Positions 47,395-57,729 of a stretch of 64,000 nt of DNA are shown here, piece by piece; positions within the stretch are counted from its first letter, which is position 1; each line of letters begins with the position of its first letter. The position numbers and the translations under genes are program-made. A model generated the notes under the pieces. That model made no database searches. It was not told where the DNA came from and was given only the letters and a program-made list of their open reading frames with translations. The stretch covers positions 124,001 to 188,000 of the forward strand of contig NZ_STGX01000003.1 in the NCBI RefSeq assembly GCF_004912155.1, read 5' to 3'. Origin of the DNA: Glycomyces paridis (GTDB taxonomy: Bacteria > Actinomycetota > Actinomycetes > Mycobacteriales > Micromonosporaceae).

Positions 47395-49989
47395 TCATCC
47401 GGTCGTGCAGGTCACCGACGACGGGGCCACCGCCGTACGCGCGTCCTTCGCCCCGATGAACCCGAACGTGAACGTCCGGCCCGCGCTCAGCGCGGTGCCG
47501 CCGCCGACCTCGGTCGCGGTCACCAGATGCCCCTCCTGCGACAGGTCGGCGCTCCAGGACTGGACCACGGACTGACCCGTGGGCATCGCCCAGTGCAGCG
47601 TCACGTTCTCCAGCGCCGCGTCACCGGTGTTGGTCACCAGCACCTGCGCCACGAACCCGCCCGGCCACTGGCCGTTGATGAGGTACTCCACCTGGCACGA
47701 GGGCGCCGACGGCGCCGAGACCTGGTCGGCCGCGAAGCTCGCGACCTGCGCCAGCGACGCGTTCCAGTTGATCGTCAGCTCGTTCGTCGCCCACGACCCG
47801 ATGTCGTCGATGTAGCAGCCCTGCGGGTCGCAGTCGGTCAGCCACCGCTGCGCGACCGGGTCCCACGTGCTGGCGACCGAGTTCGGACCGCCCGAGAGCG
47901 TCCCGACCGGCGGGTTCGGCAGCGCCGGGTCCAACTGGTTGGCGTACCAGCGCGAGTGCTGGTTCTTCGAGAAGTGCGAACCGTACCCGGTCACATACGA
48001 GTTACCGAGCGCGTTGCGGCCCAGGATGTAGTCGAGCCCGGCGAACACGCCGTCGCGGTAGCGCGCTTCGCCCGTCAGGTCGAAGGCGGCGCCGACGACC
48101 ACGAGCCGGTTGAGCACCGCGGAGTTCGAGCCCCAGTCGAAGCCGTTCGCCCCGTAGCCGAGGTCCCACGGGCTCGCGTCCTGCTCGTCCAGGTACACGT
48201 CCGCACCGGCGACGACCTCGGCGATGACGTCGTCGCGGCCCGGGAGCGCGTTCGGCACCAGCGCGAGGTCGAGCTTCGCGAGCTGCGCCACCTCGCCCCA
48301 CCAGAAGCCGCTCGCGGCGAAGACGTCCTCCTCGTGCAGCTCGGAGCCGAGCACGTCCGCCTCGTAGGCGTCGGCACCGGTGGTCAGGAACAACTCGGCC
48401 GCCGCCCAGTAGAACTCGTCGGTGACCTTGTTGTCCCCGTAAGGACCGCCGCCCGCGCCGCGGTCGACCGCGTAGACCTCGGGGTTCGCCAGCGCCGCCG
48501 CGTAGGCGGTCTCGGCCGCCTCCAGGGCCTGCGCCGCGAACTCGGGGTCGTAGGGCTCGAACAGCCGCGCGGCCTGCGCGGCCGCGGCCGCCAGGTTGAG
48601 CGTCGCCGCCGTCGACGGCGGCTCCAGGAACCGCGCCTGCGGGTCGTCGGACGGCATGAGCGGCAGGCCGGTCCAGTTCTCGTCGTGGATCTTGTGGTGG
48701 GCCATGCCCGCCAGCTCCTCGCCGGCCGGCACTTGCATCGACATCAGGAACTCGACCTCCCAGCGGGCCTCGTCGAGGACGTCGGGGACGCCGTCGCCGT
48801 GCTCGGGGAGGCGCAGGGTCCCGTCGGCCAGGCGCGCGGGGTCGCCGGTGGGCGCGTGGAGCGTCCGCTCGTACACCGACATGAGCTGCGCGACCGAGAT
48901 GCCGCCGTTGACCACGTACTTGCCGTGGTCGCCCGCGTCGTACCAGCCGCCGGTCACGTCCAGCGTGTAGTCGCAGGCCCCGCCGTAGCAGGTCACGGCC
49001 CCGTCGCCCTGGTTCGGCGCGACGTCGACGTGCCCGGCCTCGCGGCCGTACCCGGGGGCTACGCCATCGTCGATGGCGATGCCCGAGCGCTGCGGGTAGT
49101 AGAAGGAGAGCGCGTCGACGGCGAGGTCGCCGTAAGCGGCGGTGCCGATCGCGAACGGGTACGAGGTCTCCCCGTCGGCCGTCAGCGTGTAGCCCTCGCC
49201 GGCGGCGGTGACCTCGGAGAAGTCGATGACGTGCACCGACTCCCCGGAGGTCGACTCGGGCCCGTGCGGCGCGGAGTCGCCCTCGGCGACCAGGGCGCCC
49301 TCGGCGTCGTGCAGCTGCCAGGCCAGCGGGTCCTCGGACTCGGTGACGAGCGTGGCCCGCTTGGGGCCGTCGGGCAGGTAGCCGACCTGGTTGACCCGCA
49401 CGCGCGGGCCGGTGTCGGGGTCGTAGACGGGCGGTTCGGCGCCGGTGAGCAAGGCGACCTCCGATAGGCACAGCTGCCAGGGTGCGTCGTTGCGACCGAT
49501 CTGGAACGCGAGCTGTGCGTCCGGCCAGTCGGCGCTGGCGGTGAAGGCGTAGCTGAAGGTCTGCGCCTCCGCGGTCAGCGAGGGGAATTCTTCCAGGGCC
49601 GTCATCCAGGGGTCGACCGGCTGCTGGACGAGGGCGCGGACGCTGACGTCGGCCGAGGCCCGAGCGGTGAACTGGAGTTCGTAGGACTCGCCGGTGACCA
49701 GGGGCAGGTTGTCCTGGCCGACGATGGCGTCCCAGGGGTTGAGGGTCCCGCCGGGGACGTCGATGCACCACTCGCCGTCGGCGACCGCGCCGGTGAGGTT
49801 CGCGGTGGTCCACCATCCGTTGGTGCCGTCGGCGAAGTCGCCGTTGGTGACCAGGTTGGTCGGTTCCTCGTCCTGCGCCTGCGCGGCGGGAGCGGCGGCA
49901 ATCGCTCCCACGGCGAGTGCGGTCGCGGCCGCGAGCGCGACGCGCCGGGGTGCTGATCGGGCTGGTGGTGCCAGTGCGGTTCGTGGCAT
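47395..49989 (-). CDS. Secreted modular cellulase: CBM4-like, Ig-like, GH9, CBM2
   Basis: 864 residues. Signal peptide at 1-38 (cleavage AQA-QDEE). A CBM4/9-like domain ('NLVTNGDFADGTNGWW') covers about 43-185. A CelD-type Ig-like domain, about 193-278, begins 'RVRVNQVGYLP'. The GH9 catalytic domain, about 285-755, has the Asp pair in GGWYDAGDHGKYV and the acid E737 in TNELTINWN, with 'HSRWYANQLD' between. A C-terminal CBM2 (about 769-864) binds crystalline cellulose. It should cut beta-1,4-glucan outside the cell. A CebR-like box lies 24 bp upstream of the ATG, fitting induction by cello-oligosaccharides. Confidence 0.94.
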   Translation of the reverse strand: MPRTALAPPARSAPRRVALAAATALAVGAIAAAPAAQAQDEEPTNLVTNGDFADGTNGWWTTANLTGAVADGEWCIDVPGGTLNPWDAIVGQDNLPLVTGESYELQFTARASADVSVRALVQQPVDPWMTALEEFPSLTAEAQTFSYAFTASADWPDAQLAFQIGRNDAPWQLCLSEVALLTGAEPPVYDPDTGPRVRVNQVGYLPDGPKRATLVTESEDPLAWQLHDAEGALVAEGDSAPHGPESTSGESVHVIDFSEVTAAGEGYTLTADGETSYPFAIGTAAYGDLAVDALSFYYPQRSGIAIDDGVAPGYGREAGHVDVAPNQGDGAVTCYGGACDYTLDVTGGWYDAGDHGKYVVNGGISVAQLMSVYERTLHAPTGDPARLADGTLRLPEHGDGVPDVLDEARWEVEFLMSMQVPAGEELAGMAHHKIHDENWTGLPLMPSDDPQARFLEPPSTAATLNLAAAAAQAARLFEPYDPEFAAQALEAAETAYAAALANPEVYAVDRGAGGGPYGDNKVTDEFYWAAAELFLTTGADAYEADVLGSELHEEDVFAASGFWWGEVAQLAKLDLALVPNALPGRDDVIAEVVAGADVYLDEQDASPWDLGYGANGFDWGSNSAVLNRLVVVGAAFDLTGEARYRDGVFAGLDYILGRNALGNSYVTGYGSHFSKNQHSRWYANQLDPALPNPPVGTLSGGPNSVASTWDPVAQRWLTDCDPQGCYIDDIGSWATNELTINWNASLAQVASFAADQVSAPSAPSCQVEYLINGQWPGGFVAQVLVTNTGDAALENVTLHWAMPTGQSVVQSWSADLSQEGHLVTATEVGGGTALSAGRTFTFGFIGAKDARTAVAPSSVTCTTG

Positions 49990-50012
49990 GGAGGTGCTCT
50001 CCTCGAAAGGGT

Positions 50013-50026
50013 TGGGAGCGTTACCA
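50013..50026 (-). promoter_or_regulatory. CebR-like operator of the GH9 gene
   Basis: TGGGAGCGTTACCA matches the Streptomyces CebR palindrome TGGGAGCGCTCCCA at 11 or 12 of 14 positions. It sits between the GH9 start and its likely promoter. CebR represses cellulase genes until cellobiose or cellotriose is present. Whether the adjacent LacI protein or a distant CebR binds it is unknown. Confidence 0.6.
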
Positions 50027-50142
50027 CCTGCATCCTTTCATTGAAGTATTTGAATGTCAATGACTCTTTCCCGTCGTTTCGACGGAAAGCGTTGTCGCCA
50101 TTCGATTCCGGCGGCCCGCCCCCGCGGACCGCCGGGTACGCC

Positions 50143-51192
50143 TCAATGGGACGGCGGCCCGCTCGTGCCGCGGACCACCAGCCGCGACTCCAGTTTCAGC
50201 GTCGCCCCCGCCTCGCGGGCGCCGCGCAGCTGCTCGTCCGCCGCCGCGACCGCCAGGCGGGCCAGGCGCGGCACGTCCTGGCGCACCGTCGTCAGGTCGA
50301 TGTGGCTGAGCCCGGCGATGTGGCTGTCGTCGTAGCCGACGATCGAGACCTGCTCGGGGACCTTCACGCCCGCGCGCGTGAACACGTCGAGCAGGCCGAT
50401 CGCGCTCAGGTCGTTCGCGGCGAACACCGCTGTCGGCAGCGGGCCCTCGCCCTCCAGCAGCGCCCGCGCGGCCTCGGCCCCGCCCTCCTCGAAGTGGTTG
50501 CCCGGCAGCACCCGGATCCACTCCTCCAGCCCGTGCGAGCGCATCGCGTCGCGGTAGGCCCGGCGCCGCTCCGGCCCGCCCGGGCGGCTCCCGGCGTCCA
50601 CGTGCACGATGTCGCGGTGGCCCAGGCCCACGAGGTAGTCCACCACCGCCCGCGTGCCCGGCCGGTCGTAGGAGGTGACCACGTCCACCCCGGCGTCCTT
50701 GATGAGGCGCCCGATCACCACCGTCGGCACCCGCCGGGCCAGGGCCGCGACCGCCTCGTCGTCGATCGTCGGCCCGCACAGCAGCAGCGCCTCGCTGCGG
50801 TGGCCGATGAGCGCCTCGATCGCCTTGTGCTCGTCCCTGGTGGGCACCGCCGCGCTCAGGACCAGGTCGTAGCCCAGCTCCTCGGCCGCCGGGTAGACCG
50901 CCTCCACCAGGTCCACGTGGTACGGGTTCCTCGCCGTGAACAGCACCCCGAGGACCCGGCTGCGCCCGCGCGCGAGCAGGCGCGCGGCCATGTCGGGCTT
51001 GTATCCGAGCCGCGCCGCCGCCGCGAACACCCGCTCGCGGGTCTCCGGGCTCGCGCCAGGCTGGCCCCGGAAGACCAGCGACACCAGCGCTCTCGAGACG
51101 CCGACCTCGGCGGCCACGTCCGTCATCGTGGGTTTGCGCGACCGCCGTGCCGGGAGGCGGTCCGCGGATCTCCGTGCGCGTTGGGGACTCAT
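50143..51192 (-). CDS. LacI-family transcriptional regulator
   Basis: 349 residues. The LacI helix-turn-helix and hinge are at about 22-80 ('[20 protein letters not shown]', '[16 protein letters not shown]'). A periplasmic-binding-like effector domain follows, so it is a sugar-responsive repressor. It lies immediately upstream of the GH9 gene on the same strand, with a 153-bp gap holding the CebR-like box. It is a candidate CebR-type controller of that gene, but the effector is not readable. ATG 51192 gives a 22-residue basic lead; ATG 51126 would start directly at the HTH. Confidence 0.9.
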   Translation of the reverse strand: MSPQRARRSADRLPARRSRKPTMTDVAAEVGVSRALVSLVFRGQPGASPETRERVFAAAARLGYKPDMAARLLARGRSRVLGVLFTARNPYHVDLVEAVYPAAEELGYDLVLSAAVPTRDEHKAIEALIGHRSEALLLCGPTIDDEAVAALARRVPTVVIGRLIKDAGVDVVTSYDRPGTRAVVDYLVGLGHRDIVHVDAGSRPGGPERRRAYRDAMRSHGLEEWIRVLPGNHFEEGGAEAARALLEGEGPLPTAVFAANDLSAIGLLDVFTRAGVKVPEQVSIVGYDDSHIAGLSHIDLTTVRQDVPRLARLAVAAADEQLRGAREAGATLKLESRLVVRGTSGPPSH

Positions 51193-51452
51193 CGCACCGT
51201 CGTCCTTCCATCGTCGACTTGCTTGAAACTTGCAGTATCCCGTGTCTGACCTGCGCACATGATCGCCCGAGTCTAGCGGTGCGGCCCCACTCGCCCGCGG
51301 CGCGAGGAGGCCGTGAGTCCTCTGTGGCGCAACGGCTTCGACGCCCGATTCGGGCCCGCCGCCCGGCCCCCCGGCACCGGCCGGCCCATCCGTTGGGACA
51401 CCACGTCCACCAGGTGCCGAATCACAGCCGTCCCAGTGGCAGACTTGACGGC

Positions 51453-52631
51453 GTGTTGCGATGGATGACTGCTGGAGAATCACACGGCCCCGAACTCGTG
51501 GTCACGCTCGACGGCCTGCCCGCCGGGATCGAGCTGACCACCGGCGCCGTCGGCGCCGAGCTCGCCCGCCGGCGCCTCGGTTACGGGCGCGGCGCCCGCA
51601 TGAAGTTCGAGGCCGACGTCGTCAACTTCATCGGCGGCGTCCGCCACGGCCGCACCCTCGGCTCGCCCGTCGCCATCCGCGTGGGCAACTCCGAGTGGCC
51701 CAAGTGGGAGACCGTCATGGCCGCCGACCCGGTCGACCCCGCCGAACTCGCCGGGATCGCCCGCAACGCCCCCCTCACCCGTCCCCGCCCCGGCCACGCC
51801 GACCTCGCAGGGATGCAGAAGTACGACCACGAGGACGCCCGCCCGATCCTGGAGCGCGCCTCCGCCCGCGAGACCGCCGCGCGCGTCGCCGGCGGCACCG
51901 CCGCCAAGGCCTTCCTCAAGCAGGCCTTCGGCATCGACATCGTCTCCCACGTCAAGGCCCTCGGCGGCGTGCGCGCCAAGGAAGGGCTCGTCCCGACCCC
52001 CGCGGACTTCGCGGCCGTCGACGCCGACCCGTTGCGCTGCATGGACCCCGAGGCCTCCGCGCGCATGGTCGCCGAGGTCGACGCCGCCAAGAAGGACGCC
52101 GACACCCTCGGCGGCGTGGTCGAGGTCCTCGCCTACCACGTCCCGCCCGGGCTCGGCTCCCACGTCCAGTGGGACCGCAAGCTCGACGCCCGCCTCGCCA
52201 CCGCGCTCATGTCCATCCAGTCGGTCAAGGCCGTCGAGATCGGCGACGGCCTCATGCAGGCCGCCGTGCGAGGCTCGCTCGCCCACGACGAGATCGTGCC
52301 CGGCCCGGACGGCGTCGAGCGCCTCACCGACCGCGCCGGCGGCCTCGAAGGCGGCATCACCACCGGCCAGCCCCTGCGCGTCTCGGCCATGCTCAAGCCG
52401 ATCTCCTCGCTCACCCGCCCGCTGCGGACCATCGACACCGTCACCGGCGAGGCCGCCGAGGCCATCAACCAGCGCTCCGACGTCTGCGCCGTCCCCGCCG
52501 GGGCCGTGGTCGCCGAGCACATGGTCGCCTACGTCCTCGCCGAGGCCGCACTGGAGAAGTTCGGGGGCGACTCGGTCGGCGAGTCCCGCCGCAACTTCGA
52601 GCAGTACCTCGACCACCTGCGGGTCCGCTGA
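51453..52631 (+). CDS. aroC: Chorismate synthase
   Basis: 392 residues. Last shikimate step: EPSP to chorismate, using reduced FMN without net oxidation. Start GTG 51453 gives the invariant [12 protein letters not shown]. Other signatures are '[17 protein letters not shown]', '[35 protein letters not shown]' and '[19 protein letters not shown]'. No ribosome-binding site is seen, and CAGACT 7 bases upstream suggests a leaderless message. The 260-bp gap before it is shared with the divergent LacI gene and shows no other gene. First gene of aroC-aroKB-aroQ. Confidence 0.96.
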   Translation: MLRWMTAGESHGPELVVTLDGLPAGIELTTGAVGAELARRRLGYGRGARMKFEADVVNFIGGVRHGRTLGSPVAIRVGNSEWPKWETVMAADPVDPAELAGIARNAPLTRPRPGHADLAGMQKYDHEDARPILERASARETAARVAGGTAAKAFLKQAFGIDIVSHVKALGGVRAKEGLVPTPADFAAVDADPLRCMDPEASARMVAEVDAAKKDADTLGGVVEVLAYHVPPGLGSHVQWDRKLDARLATALMSIQSVKAVEIGDGLMQAAVRGSLAHDEIVPGPDGVERLTDRAGGLEGGITTGQPLRVSAMLKPISSLTRPLRTIDTVTGEAAEAINQRSDVCAVPAGAVVAEHMVAYVLAEAALEKFGGDSVGESRRNFEQYLDHLRVR

Positions 52632-52676
52632 ACCGCCCGCCGACCGCCGTGCACGCCACCGAACCGGAGTGAACCC

Positions 52677-54233
52677 ATGAGTCTCGTCGTCGTCGTCGGG
52701 CCGCCCGGCTCGGGCAAGACCACGATCGGCCGCGCGCTCGCCGAGGCCCTCGGCGCGACCTTCCGCGACACCGACGCCGACATCGCCGACGCCGCGGGCA
52801 AGTCGATCCCCGACATCTTCGTGGACGAGGGCGAGGAGCACTTCCGCGCCCTCGAACGCGAAGCGGTCCGGCGCGCCGTGGCCGAGCACGAGGGCGTCCT
52901 CGCCCTCGGCGGCGGCGCCGTCATGGCCGACGACACCCGCAAGCTCCTCGCCGCCGTCACCGTCGTCCACCTCACCGTCGACCTCGGCGAGGCCGTCAAG
53001 CGCACCGAACTCGACCGCGGCCGCCCGCTCCTCCAGGTCAACCCGCGCGCCCAGCTGCGCCGACTCATGGACGAGCGCCTCCCGCTCTACCGCGAAGTCG
53101 CCGACATCGAGATCGACACCACCGCAAGGGAAGTGGACGAGTTGACCGCGGAGATCAAGGCCCGCCTCGCGGTGCGCACCGTCGTCGTCAACGACGCCGA
53201 CGCCCCCTACGACGTCCTCATCGGACGCGGCACCGTCGAACGCCTCCCCGCCTACCTCGGCCGGGCCGCCCGCGTCGCCGTCCTCCACACCGCGAACACC
53301 GCCGCGCTCGCCGAGCGGGTCGGATCGCTCCTGCCCGACGGCGTCGAGCCCACCCTCATGGAGCTGCCCGACGCCGAGGACGGCAAGACCGTCGCCGTCG
53401 CCGAGCAGGTCTGGGACGCCCTCGGCGCCGAAGGCTTCACCCGCACCGACCTCGTCGTCGGCGTCGGCGGGGGAGCGGTCACCGACCTCGCCGGCTTCGC
53501 CGCCGCCTGCTGGCTCCGCGGCATCGGCGTCGTCCACGTCCCCACCTCCCTCCTCGGCGCCGTCGACGCCGCCGTGGGCGGCAAGACCGGCGTCAACACC
53601 GCCGCCGGCAAGAACCTCGTCGGCGCCTTCCACCCGCCCCGCGCCGTCCTGGTCGACCTCGACGCCTTCGTCTCGCTGCCCGTCCGCGACCTCGCGGCCG
53701 GACTCGCCGAGGTCGTCAAGGCCGGATTCATCGCCGACCCGGTGATCCTCGACCTCGTGGAGGCCGACCCCGAGGCCGCGCTCGACGCTCAGAGCCCGGT
53801 CCTCGCCGAACTCGTGGAGCGCGCCATCGCCATGAAGGCCGCCGTCGTCGCCGCCGACCTCAAGGAGGGCGGCCTGCGTGCGATCCTCAACTACGGCCAC
53901 ACCTTCGCCCACGCCGTCGAGAAGCTCGAACGCTTCACCTGGCGCCACGGCGACGCCGTCGCCGTCGGCATGGTCTACGCCGCCCACCTCGGCGCGATCA
54001 CCGGCCGCGCCGACCTCGTCGCCCGCACCGAGGCCGTCCTCGAATCCCTCGGCCTCCCCACCTCCTACGAGGCCGGACGCTGGGACGACCTCCTCGCGAC
54101 CATGAAGATCGACAAGAAGAACACCGGCGCCACCCAGCGCTTCGTGCTCCTGGACGAACTCGCCCGACCCGTGCTCGTGGACGACGTGACCATCGAGCAG
54201 CAGCGCGAGGCCTATGAGAGGCTGACGGCATGA
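52677..54233 (+). CDS. aroKB: Fused shikimate kinase / 3-dehydroquinate synthase
   Basis: 518 residues in one uninterrupted frame. Residues 1-165 are shikimate kinase: P-loop GPPGSGKT (8-15), 'DTDADI' and the lid 'DRGRPLL'. Residues about 167-518 are 3-dehydroquinate synthase: NAD-binding '[23 protein letters not shown]', '[22 protein letters not shown]' and zinc-ligand region '[14 protein letters not shown]' plus '[10 protein letters not shown]'. There is no Met, stop or ribosome-binding site at the junction ([20 protein letters not shown]), so the fusion appears real. Other actinobacteria usually have separate adjacent aroK and aroB. The stop overlaps aroQ (ATGA). Confidence 0.95.
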   Translation: MSLVVVVGPPGSGKTTIGRALAEALGATFRDTDADIADAAGKSIPDIFVDEGEEHFRALEREAVRRAVAEHEGVLALGGGAVMADDTRKLLAAVTVVHLTVDLGEAVKRTELDRGRPLLQVNPRAQLRRLMDERLPLYREVADIEIDTTAREVDELTAEIKARLAVRTVVVNDADAPYDVLIGRGTVERLPAYLGRAARVAVLHTANTAALAERVGSLLPDGVEPTLMELPDAEDGKTVAVAEQVWDALGAEGFTRTDLVVGVGGGAVTDLAGFAAACWLRGIGVVHVPTSLLGAVDAAVGGKTGVNTAAGKNLVGAFHPPRAVLVDLDAFVSLPVRDLAAGLAEVVKAGFIADPVILDLVEADPEAALDAQSPVLAELVERAIAMKAAVVAADLKEGGLRAILNYGHTFAHAVEKLERFTWRHGDAVAVGMVYAAHLGAITGRADLVARTEAVLESLGLPTSYEAGRWDDLLATMKIDKKNTGATQRFVLLDELARPVLVDDVTIEQQREAYERLTA

Positions 54234-54688
54234 GCGACGACTGGAAGATCCTCATCCTCAACGGCCCCAACCTCAACCGCCTCGGCCTGCGCGAGCCCGC
54301 GATTTACGGCGCCACCACCTACGCCCAGCTCGTCGCCCTCTGCGAGCGGCGGGGCGAGGAGCGCAAGGCCCCCGTCGAGGTCCGCCAGACCAACGCCGAA
54401 GGCGAGATGATCGACTGGCTCCACGAGGCCGCCGACCGCGGCTGGCCCGTCATCCTCAACGCCGCCGGCTGGACCCACACCTCCGTCGCCATCGGGGACG
54501 CCTGCGCCCAGCTCAGCGGCCTCCTCATCGAGGTCCACATCTCCAACATCCACAAACGCGAAACCTTCCGCCACCACAGCTACGTCTCCCCGCACGCGGA
54601 CGGCGGCATCATCGTCGGCATGGGCGTCGCCGGGTACCTCCACGCCGTCGACCGGATCGCCGACGAGGCCCAGACCGACGCCGAATAG
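54230..54688 (+). CDS. aroQ: Type II 3-dehydroquinate dehydratase
   Basis: 152 residues, dodecameric type II enzyme converting 3-dehydroquinate to 3-dehydroshikimate. Motifs: '[19 protein letters not shown]' with the catalytic Tyr, '[15 protein letters not shown]', '[13 protein letters not shown]' and '[20 protein letters not shown]' with the catalytic His. Overlaps the stop of the aroK-aroB fusion, so the three ar genes are translationally linked. Confidence 0.96.
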   Translation: MSDDWKILILNGPNLNRLGLREPAIYGATTYAQLVALCERRGEERKAPVEVRQTNAEGEMIDWLHEAADRGWPVILNAAGWTHTSVAIGDACAQLSGLLIEVHISNIHKRETFRHHSYVSPHADGGIIVGMGVAGYLHAVDRIADEAQTDAE

Positions 54689-54748
54689 CCCGCCCGCCGA
54701 TTCGCGAAACGCCATTTGCGACGGTCACCGGAGTGGTCGAATGAACCG

Positions 54749-56086
54749 GTGGAACTCAAGGACACCGTCTCCGGCCTGATGCCGCGCCTGTGCGACGAAC
54801 TCGAACGCCTCGTCGCCATCCCCTCGATCGCCTTCCCCAACCACCCGAAGGAACCCGTCCGCCGGGCCCACGACTACGTCGTGGACCTCCTGCGCGACGC
54901 CGGGGTCCAGGACCTCGACGCGATCGAGCTGCCCGACACCTCCCCGGTCATCACCGGCCGCATCCCCGCCCCGCCCGGCGCGCCCACCGTCCTCCTCTAC
55001 GGCCACTACGACGTCCAACCCGCGGGCGACGAATCCGCCTGGGAGACACCGCCGTTCACCCCCACCCGCAAGGACGGCGCGATCTACGGCCGCGGCGCCG
55101 CCGACTGCAAGTCCAACCTCATCGCCCACATCGGCGCCCTCCGCGCCCACGGCGGCCGACCGCCCGTCGGCGTCCGCATCGCCTTCGAAGGCCAGGAGGA
55201 GTACGGCTCCGCCTTCGACGACTACCCGCCCAGCGACCCCGGCCGCTTCGCCGCCGACGCCATGCTCATCTGCGACATGGGCAACGTCCGCCCCGGCTCG
55301 CCGACCCTCACCGTCGCCCTCCGCGGCGCCGCCGACGTCTACGTCGAGGTCCGCACACTCAAGCACCCCGTCCACTCCGGCGAGTTCGGCGGCGCCGCAC
55401 CCGACGCCCTGCTCACCCTCATCGCCGCCCTCGCCACCCTCCACGACGCTAACGGCGACGTCGCCGTCCCAGGGATGCGCCGCGACGCCTGGGACGGCAC
55501 CGCCTACTCCGACGAGGAGTTCGCCCACCTCACCGGGATGCTCCCCGGCACCGCCCAGCTCGGCACCGGACCCATCGGCGAACGCCTCTGGCACGGCCCC
55601 GCGATCACCGTCATCGGCCTCGACGCCCCCGCCGTCGACTCCGCCGCCTCCGCGGTCGTGCCCTACGCCCGCGCCTACCTCAACGTCCGCGTCCACCCCG
55701 AACAGGACGTCAAGGAAGGCCAAGCCGCCGTCATCCGCCACCTCGAAGCCCTGCGGCCCTTCGGCAACGAACTCAAGGTCACCGGCGGCGACGCCGGCGC
55801 CGGATACGCCGCCACCATGGGCGGCCCCGCCTACCGCGCCATGCGGCGCTCCATGGCCGCCGCCTGGGGCGCCGACGTCGCCGAGATGGCCTCCGGCGGC
55901 TCCATCCCCCTCGTCAACGCGCTCGCCAAGGCCCAACCCGCCGCCGAGATCCTCATGTTCGGCGCCGAGGACGGCGAATGCGGCCTCCACGGCCCCAACG
56001 AACGCGTCCTCATCGACGAACTCGAGAAGACCGTCCTCGCCGAAGCCCGGTTCTTCGACGAATACGCGAAGGAGGCCGGCCGATGA
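54749..56086 (+). CDS. M20-family dipeptidase/peptidase
   Basis: 445 residues. Di-zinc M20 metallopeptidase of the carnosinase/PepV-like type. Metal ligands and catalytic residues appear in 'LLYGHYDVQPAG', 'IYGRGAADCKSN', the Glu pair in 'FEGQEEYGS' and the Asp in 'LICDMGN'; the terminal ligand is in 'GLHGPNE'. The dimerisation domain is inserted at about 185-310. GTG 54749 is chosen, with TTGCGA and GAATGA 17 bp apart just upstream and no ribosome-binding site, so leaderless. It is translationally coupled to a YfcC-type transporter, suggesting uptake or export linked to peptide breakdown. Confidence 0.88.
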   Translation: MELKDTVSGLMPRLCDELERLVAIPSIAFPNHPKEPVRRAHDYVVDLLRDAGVQDLDAIELPDTSPVITGRIPAPPGAPTVLLYGHYDVQPAGDESAWETPPFTPTRKDGAIYGRGAADCKSNLIAHIGALRAHGGRPPVGVRIAFEGQEEYGSAFDDYPPSDPGRFAADAMLICDMGNVRPGSPTLTVALRGAADVYVEVRTLKHPVHSGEFGGAAPDALLTLIAALATLHDANGDVAVPGMRRDAWDGTAYSDEEFAHLTGMLPGTAQLGTGPIGERLWHGPAITVIGLDAPAVDSAASAVVPYARAYLNVRVHPEQDVKEGQAAVIRHLEALRPFGNELKVTGGDAGAGYAATMGGPAYRAMRRSMAAAWGADVAEMASGGSIPLVNALAKAQPAAEILMFGAEDGECGLHGPNERVLIDELEKTVLAEARFFDEYAKEAGR

Positions 56087-57603
56087 GCGGCACCGACACC
56101 GAGGCCCCCGCCGAGGAGACCGCGTCCAAGCAGTGGAAGTTCCCCACCGCCTACACCGTCCTCGCCGTCGTCACCCTCGCCGTCTGGGCCCTGACCTTCG
56201 TCATCCCGCCCGGCCAGTACGAACTCGACGACGACGGCCGCCCAGTCCAAGGCTCCTACCAGCAGATCGACGCAGACCAGTCCTTCGGCGACCGCCTCTA
56301 CGACCTCTTCGTCTCACCCGTCAACGGCCTCTACGGCATCCAGGACCCCACCACCGGACTCGTCGGCCCGAACAACACCGGCGACCTCTACGGCGCCGTC
56401 CAGGTGTTCCTGTTCGTCCTCGCCGTCGGCGCCTTCATCACCGTCACCTTCGCCACCGGCGCCCTCGACCGCGGCATCGGCCGCCTCGCCCACCGCCTCC
56501 GCGACCGCGGCATCCTCCTCGTCGTCGGCATCATGGTCATCTTCGCCATAGCAGGCACGGTCGAAGGCTTCGCCGAGGAGACCCTCGGCTTCTACGCCCT
56601 CATCGTGCCGCTCACACTCGCCCTCGGCTACGACCGCATGACCGCCGTCGGCGCCATCATCCTCGGCGCGGGCGTCGGCGTCCTGTGCTCCACCGTCAAC
56701 CCCTTCGCCACCGGCACCGCCTCCTCCGCCGCCGACGTCCCCATCGGCGACGGCATCGGCCTGCGCCTCGCCATGCTCGTCGTCCTCACCGCCGTCACCG
56801 TCCTGTACGTCCTCTGGTACGCCCGCCGCGTCAAGAAGGACCCCGCCAAGTCCCTCTCCGGCTGGCAGGACGGCGACCGTGAGTCCAGCGCCGCCGAAGC
56901 GCCCGTGCCCGACCCGCTCACCGGCCGCCAGCAGTTCGCCCTCTGGTTCGTCGGCTTCACGTTTCTGTTCATGATTTTCGCGATCATCCCCTGGGCCTCC
57001 GTCATCGAAGGCCCCGACGCCGCGTCCTACGCCTGGCAGCTCGACTGGTACTTCCCCGAACTCACCGCCATGTTCCTCGTCGCCTCCGTCATCACCGGCG
57101 TCGTCGGCGGCCTCGGCGAAGAGGGCGTCACCGGGAAGATCGTCGCGGGCTTCGGCGACTTCGTCGGCGCCGGACTCGTCATCGTCCTCGCCCGCGGCAT
57201 CACCGTGATCATGAACAACGCCCACATCACCGACACGGTCCTGCACTCCCTCGAAGGCGTGGTCTCCGGCACCTCCTCGGGCGTCTTCGCCATCGCCGTG
57301 TTCATCGTCAACATCCCGCTCGCCTTCCTCATCCCCTCCACCTCCGGCCACGCCACGCTCGCGATGCCGATCATGGCCCCGCTCGCCGACTTCGCCGGCG
57401 TCCCCAGGTCCCTGGTCATCACCGCCTGGCAGTCGGCCAGCGGCTGGATGAACCTCATCGCGCCCACCACCGCCGTCGTCATGGGCGGCCTGGCGCTGGC
57501 GAAGGTCCGCTACGACCGCTACCTGCGGTTCGTGGGCCCGCTTCTGCTCATCCTGTTCGTGCTCATCTGCGGATTCCTGGTGCTGGGGACCGCGGTGGCC
57601 TGA
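56083..57603 (+). CDS. YfcC-family membrane transporter
   Basis: 506 residues, about 12-13 membrane helices, of the DcuC/ArsB-like group known as YfcC (possible amino-acid or peptide/dicarboxylate antiporter). Typical features: 'FPTAYTVLAVVTLAVWALTFVIPPGQYE' at the start, 'GTVEGFAEETLGFYALIVPLTLALGYDRM' and 'NIPLAFLIPSTSGHATLAMPIMAPLADF'. A cytoplasmic loop at about 255-285 is charged. It overlaps the M20 peptidase stop (ATGA), so the pair is one functional unit. Substrate unproven. The 126 bp to efp holds a TACCAT -10-like element. Confidence 0.85.
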   Translation: MSGTDTEAPAEETASKQWKFPTAYTVLAVVTLAVWALTFVIPPGQYELDDDGRPVQGSYQQIDADQSFGDRLYDLFVSPVNGLYGIQDPTTGLVGPNNTGDLYGAVQVFLFVLAVGAFITVTFATGALDRGIGRLAHRLRDRGILLVVGIMVIFAIAGTVEGFAEETLGFYALIVPLTLALGYDRMTAVGAIILGAGVGVLCSTVNPFATGTASSAADVPIGDGIGLRLAMLVVLTAVTVLYVLWYARRVKKDPAKSLSGWQDGDRESSAAEAPVPDPLTGRQQFALWFVGFTFLFMIFAIIPWASVIEGPDAASYAWQLDWYFPELTAMFLVASVITGVVGGLGEEGVTGKIVAGFGDFVGAGLVIVLARGITVIMNNAHITDTVLHSLEGVVSGTSSGVFAIAVFIVNIPLAFLIPSTSGHATLAMPIMAPLADFAGVPRSLVITAWQSASGWMNLIAPTTAVVMGGLALAKVRYDRYLRFVGPLLLILFVLICGFLVLGTAVA

Positions 57604-57729
57604 CCCGCTCCGGGGCGGGGCGCTGCGCCGCTGGACACAGCGGGCGCGGGCGGGGCACTGACCTGCGGGACCGGCAGCTACCATTGACGGTCGTCAACTC
57701 CGAACCTCGATTGAAAGAGACGAACGCCC

